From Paenibacillus sp. YYML68 (GTDB lineage: Bacteria > Bacillota > Bacilli > Paenibacillales > NBRC-103111), in assembly GCF_027923405.1 (NCBI RefSeq), contig NZ_BQYI01000001.1, forward strand, positions 2,892,501 through 2,956,500: a DNA stretch of 64,000 nucleotides, written 5' to 3'. A model generated the notes under the pieces. It was not told the DNA's origin. It worked only from the letters and a program-made list of their open reading frames with translations, and made no database searches. Positions 56,815-64,000 of the stretch are shown one piece after another. Each line of letters opens with the position of its first letter. The first letter of the stretch is position 1. A program made the translations under genes and the position numbers.

Positions 56815-58183
56815 GATTGTTGTCCTCCAGCAGCAGATCGATAATTTGTTGTTCTTGCAGCACTTCGATGTCGTCCGGAACGCTCTGACCGTTCGCAATA
56901 TAGGAGGTCTGAAGCCCGAATTCACGTATCAGGTTCGGGATCGCCCCGAAGGAATCTGTCTCGTCCATCTTAGTGAACAGCACCTTGTGCAGCTTGAATT
57001 TGCTGAAGTTCGTTGTTATAGCCTTCATATCCTTATATTTAGTCGTCAAGCTGAGAACGAGGAACGTCTCGCTCTTGCCGCTTGCTCTTAGCAGCGCGTT
57101 CAGCTCGGAGACATACATCTCATTGCGGAAGTTACGTCCGGCCGTATCCATGAAGATGAGGTCGCAATCCTTCAGATTGTCGAACGATTTCATCAAATCA
57201 AGCGGAGAAAACACGACCTCTAGCGGAACATTCAATATCGTCGCGTACGTCTTCAGCTGCTCAACCGCGGCAATTCGATACGTATCTGAAGTGATAAATC
57301 CCACTTTGCGCTGATACTTCAACACCTGCTCCGCAGCCAGCTTGGCGATCGTGGTCGTCTTGCCGACGCCTGTCGGTCCAACAAAGTGTGCGATGCGCGT
57401 ATCAGCTGCAATCGGCTTCGCGCTATCTGTAGCAAGTATCGCTAGCAGCTGACGCGTCAGTGATTGCTTCACATAGATGTCGGTCAGCTCCGACTCGTCG
57501 TTGTCTGCCTGCTCATGCACGTTAGCCAGCAGCTCCTTGACAAGAAGCGGGTCGACCTCCTGCTCCAGCAGTCTGCGCTCATAGCGCTCAATGCTCGGAT
57601 TAGGCAATTCGACTTCCCCATGCTGCATGGATAGCTTGTGCATCAGTTCCTTCATTTGCTTCATTTCCTCGAGCAGCATATCCTCCTTCGTCTTCAGCAC
57701 AGCGGCAGCCGCTTGCGTTCGCTCCAGTGGAACAGCTGTAGACGGAACCCGAGTGACGGTTGGCGTGGAAAATGTACTCGCCTCTGCTTCGGACAACATG
57801 AACGCCGGGGGCAGTACATCCGGCACCTCGGGGAAGGCGAGCGAATCGGCTGCTACACCTTTGCGCTGGGCGCCGTATGCGGCGGCAACCGCATGCTTCG
57901 CCGTTTGCTGCAAGCTTGCTGCTGAAGGTGGAGCTACTCCGGAAGGCGGGACAACCCCGCTCGGAGGAGAAGTCGCCGGAGGCGGCGGCTTCGTTCCTGC
58001 TGCGTTGCCGGAAGAGGAATCAATCGCGGCGATAACCTCGATCTTTTTCTTAGAAAACATGCCGAGGAAGCCTCCGGTTTTTATTGCTTTTGTATTGATG
58101 ATGACGGCATCCTTGCCCAGATCGACGCGAATTTTTTGCAGCGCTTCAGGCATTGTGTCGACGACATACCGCTTTACTCTCAT
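56807..58183 (-). CDS. flhF: SRP-type GTPase FlhF
   Basis: 458 residues. An N-terminal basic B domain, a Pro/Ala-rich linker (about 60-160), then the NG GTPase: G1 GPTGVGKTTTIAKLA at about 269, DTYRIAAVEQL, DTAGRN and TKMDE. It positions flagella at the membrane. The start overlaps flhA by four bases. Confidence 0.96.
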   Translation of the reverse strand: MRVKRYVVDTMPEALQKIRVDLGKDAVIINTKAIKTGGFLGMFSKKKIEVIAAIDSSSGNAAGTKPPPPATSPPSGVVPPSGVAPPSAASLQQTAKHAVAAAYGAQRKGVAADSLAFPEVPDVLPPAFMLSEAEASTFSTPTVTRVPSTAVPLERTQAAAAVLKTKEDMLLEEMKQMKELMHKLSMQHGEVELPNPSIERYERRLLEQEVDPLLVKELLANVHEQADNDESELTDIYVKQSLTRQLLAILATDSAKPIAADTRIAHFVGPTGVGKTTTIAKLAAEQVLKYQRKVGFITSDTYRIAAVEQLKTYATILNVPLEVVFSPLDLMKSFDNLKDCDLIFMDTAGRNFRNEMYVSELNALLRASGKSETFLVLSLTTKYKDMKAITTNFSKFKLHKVLFTKMDETDSFGAIPNLIREFGLQTSYIANGQSVPDDIEVLQEQQIIDLLLEDNNHE

Positions 58184-60213
58184 AGATTCACAACTCCCAT
58201 GCTCTGAATTTCCACACTAGGCTCCAGCTCGCTATAGGACAGCACGGGAATATCCTGCATCGTGCGCTCGAGCAGCTGACGCAAGTACATCCGAATTGTC
58301 GGAGAGGTCAGTACAATGGGCTGCTGACCGGATTGGATCAGCTTCGTTACCTGTTCACTGATGCGTTGGTAGATGACCTGCGTCGAAGTCGGGTCAAGAG
58401 CGAGATAGCTACCTTGATCTGATTGCTGCACAGACTCCGCAATTCGCTTCTCAAGACTCGGACCCACTGTGATGACCTTCAGCGAATCTCCGCTGATCGT
58501 ATATTGCTGCGTAATTTGACGAGATAACGCTTGGCGTACATACTCGGTTAGGATGTCCGTATCTTTGGTGTACGTTCCATAATCCGCTAATGTCTCTAAT
58601 ATAGTAACCAAATCGCGCACCGATATTTTCTCACGGAGCAATTTCACAAGCACCTTCTGCACATCACCAAGTGTAAGCACGTTCGGGATAAGCTCGTCGA
58701 CGAGTGCCGGGTAGCTTTCCTTGACGTTCTCGATTAGTGCCTTCGTCTCCTGGCGACCGAGCAGCTCATGCGCATGCTTCTTAATAATTTCTGTCAGATG
58801 AGTGGCGACCACCGATGGTGGATCGACGACTGTATAGCCTGAGAGCTCAGCGCGTTCCTTAGTCTGCTCATCAATCCAGATGGCCGGGAGACCGAACGCT
58901 GGCTCCATCGTCTCGATACCGCTAATCGAATCGTCCTCAATGCCTGGGCTCATCGCAAGGTAATGACCGAGCAACAGGTCGCCGCGTGCTACAATGTTAC
59001 CTTTGATTTTCATAATATACTCATTAGGTCTTAGCTGAATATTGTCGCGTATACGGATAACCGGCACCACTACACCAAGCTCCAATGCACATTGACGACG
59101 GATCAAAATAATGCGGTCGAGCAAGTCTCCACCCTGCTGCGTGTCCGCAAGCGGTATGAGTCCGTAGCCGAATTCGAATTCGATCGGATCGACATTGAGC
59201 AGGCTGATCACGCTCTCTGGGCTGCGTACTTCTTCGATCTGCTGCTCTTCCTCCATCTGAACCGACTCGGCTGCCTTCCGGTGAATGTTCTGCTGCATCG
59301 TATAGGCTGCGATGGCCAGCAGCACTGCAATTGGGAACGTTGTAACGAAGTGAATCGGCGTGAACAGCCCAAGAGCCGTAATCGTACCTGCAACAATGTA
59401 GAGCAGCTTCGGATAAGAGAACAGCTGGCTTGTCAGATCGTGTGCTAGGTTGCCGTCCGAGGCCGCCCGCGTCACAATAATGCCTGAAGCTGTCGAGATG
59501 AGCAGCGCCGGTATTTGGCTGACAAGTCCGTCACCGATCGTCATAATGGAATACATTTCGCCAGCCTCGGCAAATTCCATTCCATTCATACCAACTCCGA
59601 TGATGAGTCCGCCGATAATATTAATGAAGAGCATGACGATACCCGCGATGGCATCTCCCTTGACGAACTTACTGGCACCGTCCATCGCTCCGTAGAAGTC
59701 GGCTTCTCGGGATATTTTTTCCCGGCGCTCCTTCGCCTGCTGCTCGTTAATCATGCCGGCATTCAGGTCAGCGTCAATACTCATCTGCTTACCTGGCATC
59801 GCATCGAGAGTAAAGCGTGCCGCAACCTCGGCAACGCGCTCGGAACCTTTGGTAATAACGATAAACTGAACGAGCACCAAAATAATAAACACGACGAAAC
59901 CGACAACCAGATTGCCCGCCGCGACAAAGTTTCCAAAGGTTTCGACCACATTACCGGCATCTCCATGCGCCAAAATGTTACGAGTCGTCGACACGTTAAG
60001 CGATAGCCTGAACAATGTCGTAATTAGCAGCAGTGATGGGAAAATGGAAAACTGCAGCGCATCCGTCGTGTTCATGCCTATCAGAATAATCATAAGTGAA
60101 ATCGTAATGTTAATAATGAGAAGGACATCAAGCAGCCAGGTCGGCAGCGGTACGACCATCATGAGGACGATACCGATGACGCCGACAAGGACGACAAAAT
60201 CTTTAATTCTCAT
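58180..60213 (-). CDS. flhA: Flagellar export gate protein FlhA
   Basis: 677 residues. Eight or so membrane helices in the first 310 residues, including the conserved FHIPEP-type loop (GSERVAEVAARFTLDAMPGKQMSIDAD region), then a large cytoplasmic domain that docks chaperone-substrate complexes. It is the main gate of the flagellar type III secretion system. AAGGGGG precedes the ATG. Confidence 0.97.
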   Translation of the reverse strand: MRIKDFVVLVGVIGIVLMMVVPLPTWLLDVLLIINITISLMIILIGMNTTDALQFSIFPSLLLITTLFRLSLNVSTTRNILAHGDAGNVVETFGNFVAAGNLVVGFVVFIILVLVQFIVITKGSERVAEVAARFTLDAMPGKQMSIDADLNAGMINEQQAKERREKISREADFYGAMDGASKFVKGDAIAGIVMLFINIIGGLIIGVGMNGMEFAEAGEMYSIMTIGDGLVSQIPALLISTASGIIVTRAASDGNLAHDLTSQLFSYPKLLYIVAGTITALGLFTPIHFVTTFPIAVLLAIAAYTMQQNIHRKAAESVQMEEEQQIEEVRSPESVISLLNVDPIEFEFGYGLIPLADTQQGGDLLDRIILIRRQCALELGVVVPVIRIRDNIQLRPNEYIMKIKGNIVARGDLLLGHYLAMSPGIEDDSISGIETMEPAFGLPAIWIDEQTKERAELSGYTVVDPPSVVATHLTEIIKKHAHELLGRQETKALIENVKESYPALVDELIPNVLTLGDVQKVLVKLLREKISVRDLVTILETLADYGTYTKDTDILTEYVRQALSRQITQQYTISGDSLKVITVGPSLEKRIAESVQQSDQGSYLALDPTSTQVIYQRISEQVTKLIQSGQQPIVLTSPTIRMYLRQLLERTMQDIPVLSYSELEPSVEIQSMGVVNL

Positions 60214-60247
60214 TGCTGATGCCCCCTTTCTGTAAGCTTCTTCTCAT

Positions 60248-61339
60248 TTAATTTGCCTTTCCCTTCAGCTTGTACACATATGCTAACACTTCAGCCACCG
60301 CCTGGAACATATCGTTTGGTATACCTTGACCAATTTCGACCTGAGCGTATAAGGCGCGGGCGAGCGGTTTGTTTTCAACAGTTATGACTCCGTTGTCCTT
60401 TGCAGTCTGCTTGATCTTGAGTGCGACATAATCGGTGCCCTTCGCAATGACGGTTGGCGCTTGCATCTTCTCCGCGTCATATTGAAGCGCAACGGCGAAG
60501 TGGGTCGGGTTCGTAATGACGACGTCCGCCTTCGGAACGTCCTGCATCATTCGCATCATCGCCATACGGCGCTGCTTTTCGCGAATTTTACCCTTGATCA
60601 GCGGATCGCCCTCGCTCTTCTTGTATTCGTCCTTAATGTCTTGCTTCGACATCTTCAAGCTCTTGTTATGCTCATACCGTTGATACATGTAATCGAAAAT
60701 CGCTAGAATAATCAGAATTCCGCCAATCTTTACGCCTAGCAGAAGAGTCAGCGAGCTCGTGAAGCTTACGATTTCCTCCAAGGGCAGATGCGCGAGCTGC
60801 ATAATACTCTGCTTCTCACCCCATAGGGTCGAGTACACCACGTAGCCGATAATACTCATCTTTAGTACGGACTTCAGAAGCTCGATGAGCGAGCGCAGCG
60901 CGAACATCTTTTTCACGCCCTCCAGCGGGTTGAGCTTGCTGAACTTCATCTTGAGCGGGTCTCCTGTTAGAAGGAAGCCTATTTGCAAATAATTGGCCAA
61001 AATTGCAATAACGACGGATACAACAAAGATTGGAGCTAAGATCAGCATCAGTTGCACCGCGATATTTTCGAACAGCACCATCAGGTTGTCCGACGTAATA
61101 TCGAGCAGCAAAAAATCATGAAAAACCGAGCGAAACAGACCGACAAGATGCTCCTTCATAAAACCACCAAATAAGTAGAAGGATAGAAACGAGAAAAACA
61201 AGATAAAGGCTGCGGGCAAATCCATAGACTTCGCGACCTGCCCCTTCTGCCTTGCCTCCTGCTTCTTCTTGGGCGTCGCATCTTCCGTCTTCTCCCCGGC
61301 AAACAGCTGTAAGTCGAGCCTCAAACGAAGATCAGCCAC
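60248..61339 (-). CDS. flhB: Flagellar export switch protein FlhB
   Basis: 363 residues. Begins LRLDLQLFAGEKTEDATPKK; four membrane helices; cytoplasmic domain with the self-cleavage motif NPTHFAVAL. It switches export from hook to filament proteins. I place the start at GTG 61339 with GAGGGGG six bases upstream; the ATG at 61345 would directly abut that site. Confidence 0.95.
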   Translation of the reverse strand: MADLRLRLDLQLFAGEKTEDATPKKKQEARQKGQVAKSMDLPAAFILFFSFLSFYLFGGFMKEHLVGLFRSVFHDFLLLDITSDNLMVLFENIAVQLMLILAPIFVVSVVIAILANYLQIGFLLTGDPLKMKFSKLNPLEGVKKMFALRSLIELLKSVLKMSIIGYVVYSTLWGEKQSIMQLAHLPLEEIVSFTSSLTLLLGVKIGGILIILAIFDYMYQRYEHNKSLKMSKQDIKDEYKKSEGDPLIKGKIREKQRRMAMMRMMQDVPKADVVITNPTHFAVALQYDAEKMQAPTVIAKGTDYVALKIKQTAKDNGVITVENKPLARALYAQVEIGQGIPNDMFQAVAEVLAYVYKLKGKAN

Positions 61340-61351
61340 GTCCATCCCCCT

Positions 61352-62134
61352 CTACTGTTGAAACAAACCGAAGAAGCCCTTCATCGACTCCATCATTTGC
61401 TCGAAAATGCGACTGAACAACATCTCGTACCCTGGAAACAAAATAACAAGCATGATCAAGCCAAGTAGCAGCTTGACTGGCAAGCCGATCACGAAAATGT
61501 TGAACTGAGGTGCCACGCGAGCGAGCAGTCCAAGACCGACGTCGGTCAAAAACATCGCAACGACTAGCGGCGCTGCCATCTGAAAGCTTAATGCAAAAAC
61601 TGAAACGAACGTACGTACGAGAAAGTCAGACAGCTGGCCGCTGTATACTTTATCGAAAAGCTCGTTGCTGAGCGGAATCCACTCATAGCTGCGCATAATG
61701 CCTTCTAGCAAGTAATGGTGTCCGTTCAGTGATAAGAACAGCAAGGTCGCGATCATAAATTTCAGGTTGCCGATCACTGGACTTTGCGTGCCGGTCATCG
61801 GATCAATAACGTTCGCAATACCGAACCCCATCTGAATATCAATAAACGAGCCGGCGATCTGTACGACGGTAAAAAACATGTACGCCGCAAAGCCAAGGCA
61901 AATCCCAACCAGAACCTCTCGAATAATCGCTAATATAAAGAGCGAATCGATCTGAATCGCTGTTTCTGTCCCACCTGAGCCAGCAAACACGATGAATGCC
62001 ACGAAGAAAGAGATGCCAAGCTTCAGCTGTGCAGGTACATTTCTCGCAGAAAAAATCGGTGCGACAAGAAAAAACGAAGTTATTCGACAAAAAAACAATA
62101 GAAACGCAGGCAAATAGGCAGTAAACTCTGTCAT
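61352..62134 (-). CDS. fliR: Flagellar export apparatus protein FliR
   Basis: 260 residues, six or so membrane helices, with AAPLVVAMFLTDVGLGLLARVAPQ and MTGTQSPVIGNLK typical of FliR. It joins FliP and FliQ in the export gate core. It starts ten bases after fliQ; the binding site is weak. Confidence 0.96.
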   Translation of the reverse strand: MTEFTAYLPAFLLFFCRITSFFLVAPIFSARNVPAQLKLGISFFVAFIVFAGSGGTETAIQIDSLFILAIIREVLVGICLGFAAYMFFTVVQIAGSFIDIQMGFGIANVIDPMTGTQSPVIGNLKFMIATLLFLSLNGHHYLLEGIMRSYEWIPLSNELFDKVYSGQLSDFLVRTFVSVFALSFQMAAPLVVAMFLTDVGLGLLARVAPQFNIFVIGLPVKLLLGLIMLVILFPGYEMLFSRIFEQMMESMKGFFGLFQQ

Positions 62135-62144
62135 CGCTACTCGC

Positions 62145-62414
62145 CTACCCTATAAAGTTGTGTAAATTGTTCATGAGATTGAACGTAAACTCAACAAGTG
62201 TGTTCAAGATCCATGGTCCAAATATGAGAATGGAAAGCAGAACGACGACAATCTTCGGAACGAAGGCAAGCGTCTGCTCCTGAATTTGCGTCGTTGCCTG
62301 AAAAATACTAATGACTAGACCGACGACAAGGGCAATCACCATCATCGGAGCGCTAGCCTTCAACGTTGTATATACTGCTTCACCGGCTAACCGTATGACG
62401 AACTCCGAGCTCAA
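62145..62414 (-). CDS. fliQ: Flagellar export apparatus protein FliQ
   Basis: 89 residues, two membrane helices (APMMVIALVVGLVISIFQAT; IVVVLLSILIFGPWIL). The QATTQIQEQTLAFVPK loop is characteristic. The start is TTG with AAGGAGG upstream. Confidence 0.97.
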   Translation of the reverse strand: MSSEFVIRLAGEAVYTTLKASAPMMVIALVVGLVISIFQATTQIQEQTLAFVPKIVVVLLSILIFGPWILNTLVEFTFNLMNNLHNFIG

Positions 62415-62435
62415 TAGCCATTCCTCCTTGTCCCG

Positions 62436-63200
62436 TTACGTATTGAAGCTAAGCAGCAGCGATCGTATGACCAAGTACCAGCCGTCAACAAGAATGAACA
62501 GCAGGATCTTGAACGGCAAAGAGATCATAACCGGAGGGAGCATCATCATTCCCATTGCCATAAGTGTACTCGCCACCACCATATCAATAACGAGAAAAGG
62601 GATAAATATCATAAAGCCCATCTGAAAAGCCGTCTTTAGCTCACTAATCGCGAATGCAGGAACGAGCGCAGTCAGAGGTGTATCAGCAACCCCACTCGGC
62701 GGAGCAGCCTTCGTATAGTCCAAAAACAGCTTTAAGTCCTTCTGTCTCGTATGCTGGAACATGAATTCCTTCACAGATAGAGATGCCTTATCAAGAGCAA
62801 CCTGTTGCGTAATTTCTCCCTTCATATATGGCTGATACGCATTCTGATTAATATCACTTAGCGTTGGAGCCATAATGAAGAAGGTAAGGAACAGCGCTAG
62901 CCCGACCAGCACTTGGTTCGGAGGCATCTGCATCGTACCGAGCGACGTGCGGACAAAGCCCAGAACGATAATAATTCGAGTAAAGCTGGTCATCATAATC
63001 AAGATCGCCGGCGCTAAGCTCAAGATGGTCAGAAGAAGTAATATTTGTACAGTCCCCGTACCGTTACCTGTACTGTTCGTCGTGCCTATATCGATGTTGA
63101 CTCCAGGTATCGGATCCGCGGCCAATGCTTGTCCCGCAACGCTGAAGCTCAGCAGTCCGACAAGCAACAGCAACGGTAAAAATGTTATCAGCTTTCTCAT
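62436..63200 (-). CDS. fliP: Flagellar export apparatus protein FliP
   Basis: 254 residues. A signal peptide (LITFLPLLLLVGLLSFSVAGQALA) precedes a family-typical core: MMTSFTRIIIVLGFVRTSLGTMQMPPNQVLVGLALFLTF region and the ends of FEMGFMIFIPFLVIDM-like helices. It forms the pentameric pore of the export gate. The ATG overlaps the fliO stop. Confidence 0.97.
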   Translation of the reverse strand: MRKLITFLPLLLLVGLLSFSVAGQALAADPIPGVNIDIGTTNSTGNGTGTVQILLLLTILSLAPAILIMMTSFTRIIIVLGFVRTSLGTMQMPPNQVLVGLALFLTFFIMAPTLSDINQNAYQPYMKGEITQQVALDKASLSVKEFMFQHTRQKDLKLFLDYTKAAPPSGVADTPLTALVPAFAISELKTAFQMGFMIFIPFLVIDMVVASTLMAMGMMMLPPVMISLPFKILLFILVDGWYLVIRSLLLSFNT

Positions 63201-63829
63201 CGGTTATCCTTCGAATGCTCTGAATGGGAGTCCTGCTTCAGAAGCTCTTCCATCATTTTTTTTCGGTCTGACATTTTACTCTGAAATACGTGCTGAAAGG
63301 AAGTGTCCTGCACATCAAGCTCCTCCTCTGCAACTGGCTTTCTGCGAAGCTTGTTCAGCCACTCTCCGACGCTCTCGAAGGATGCCCCCGATACGCTTGG
63401 CCCGATCGTCATCATATCGCGTAGCATCGCAACCTGCTCCTCATCCTGGATCTTCTCAAGCAGTTGAATGTTGTCACCGACACCAACAATATATAGGGCA
63501 TTGCCGATCTCTACAATTTGAATCGATTTGTTTTGCCCAAGCGGGACGCCTCCCAGAGAACGAAGCGATCTGCCAGCGAAGAAATGATTTTTTTGTGCAA
63601 GAACCTTCATTATGACATAAAAAATGACGATAATGATGATAAGAAAAAAAATAACCTTCACAATCATGCCGAACGTATCCCCAGCTGAAACGAATGAATC
63701 CGGTGAGTCAAAAGGACTCGAACCGGGAGCATCCGTCCCCGTTTCCCCGAAGCAAACGGCCGCGAAAACGGCCGAAAGCAGCAGACCGATGAAAACGGCA
63801 AGCAACGTCTTGGTATCGAGTCTCTTCAA
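63197..63829 (-). CDS. fliO: Flagellar protein FliO (FliZ in B. subtilis)
   Basis: 210 residues. A signal or first membrane helix, an acidic/Ser-rich outside loop, a second strong helix (IFFLIIIIVIFYVIMKVLA), then a FliO domain (LGGVPLGQNKSIQIVEIGNALYIVGV). It stabilises FliP complex assembly. The start is TTG with AAAGGA upstream. Confidence 0.92.
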   Translation of the reverse strand: MKRLDTKTLLAVFIGLLLSAVFAAVCFGETGTDAPGSSPFDSPDSFVSAGDTFGMIVKVIFFLIIIIVIFYVIMKVLAQKNHFFAGRSLRSLGGVPLGQNKSIQIVEIGNALYIVGVGDNIQLLEKIQDEEQVAMLRDMMTIGPSVSGASFESVGEWLNKLRRKPVAEEELDVQDTSFQHVFQSKMSDRKKMMEELLKQDSHSEHSKDNR

Positions 63830-63899
63830 ATGTCACATTCCTTTCAGCTTATGAGATGCTGTAGCGTGCAGCCAAGGGGGAAAGCAGGACGCCTAGCGA

Positions 63900-64000
63900 T
63901 TAGCCAAGCGTCTTTTTGATTGCCTCGATAACACGATCTGCCTGGAACGGCTTCACGATGAAGTCCTTCGCACCAGCTTGAATGGCATCGATAACCATCG
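63900..64000 (-). CDS. cheY: Chemotaxis response regulator CheY (C-terminal part)
   Basis: The last 32 or so residues of a receiver domain are seen before the stop; the rest lies beyond the window end. DAIQAGAKDFIVKPFQADRV contains the conserved Lys-Pro-Phe. Position upstream of fliO matches cheY in the B. subtilis fla/che operon. Confidence 0.9.
   Translation of the reverse strand, partial: MVIDAIQAGAKDFIVKPFQADRVIEAIKKTLG

Overview
The window is a conserved chromosomal core segment of an endospore-forming, flagellated Bacillota bacterium. It is most likely a member of the Paenibacillaceae (Paenibacillus or a close relative). I base this on the Bacillus-like gene order, the dipicolinate synthase and SleB-type spore genes, a Gram-positive PolC, a short EF-Ts of 216 residues, and an IF2 with a very long Gly/Gln-rich N-terminal repeat. 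All 60 protein genes I can support read on the minus strand, so transcription runs from high to low coordinates. I see no rRNA, tRNA, CRISPR array, insertion sequence or prophage. No gene-free gap exceeds 300 bases; the largest is the rpsB leader, just under 300 bases.

In the order of transcription: (1) 64000-46792 is the distal part of a fla/che operon: cheY (cut by the window end), fliO, fliP, fliQ, fliR, flhB, flhA, flhF, flhG, cheB, cheA, cheW, cheC, cheD, an unknown membrane protein, the motility sigma factor, a FapA-type protein, an unknown 111-residue protein, a SwrB-like protein and a small MltG-like protein, ending at a terminator. (2) 46697-37916 is a translation and envelope block: rpsB, tsf, pyrH, frr, uppS, cdsA, dxr, rseP and a proS of the archaeal/eukaryal type, followed by polC. 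(3) 33512-24839 is the rimP-nusA-rnpM-ylxQ-infB-rbfA-nrnA-truB-ribF operon. It has a strong promoter and a hairpin in its leader. (4) 24817-19039 holds rpsO with a structured leader, pnp, a YlxY-type deacetylase homologue, an M16 peptidase and dut.

(5) 18935-14101 is the dipicolinate/lysine operon dpaA-dpaB-asd-dapG-dapA, with a sigma-K-like promoter upstream. It converts aspartate to dihydrodipicolinate and then to dipicolinic acid for the spore core. (6) 13993-8356 holds RNase J, the ClpP-like TepA, a YlzJ-like protein and the FtsK/SpoIIIE translocase. (7) 8318-7311 is a SleB-type cortex-lytic enzyme with a good sigma-G-type promoter. (8) 7325-100 is the ymf cluster: two M16-family proteins and a reductase that together correspond to the EF-P 5-aminopentanol modification genes, then a DUF3243 protein, an unrecognised lipoprotein, YmfK, RodZ and YajQ.

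The window is mostly ordinary housekeeping DNA and I found no convincing new multi-gene system. The points most worth a second look are the IF2 repeat tract, the sporulation promoters, the non-bacterial-type ProRS at the usual proS locus, the structured leaders and intergenic hairpins of rpsO, rimP-nusA and rpsB-tsf, the altered catalytic site of the YlxY homologue, and the uncharacterised genes embedded in the motility operon. Many starts are TTG or GTG with strong ribosome binding sites, and I moved several starts inward on that basis.
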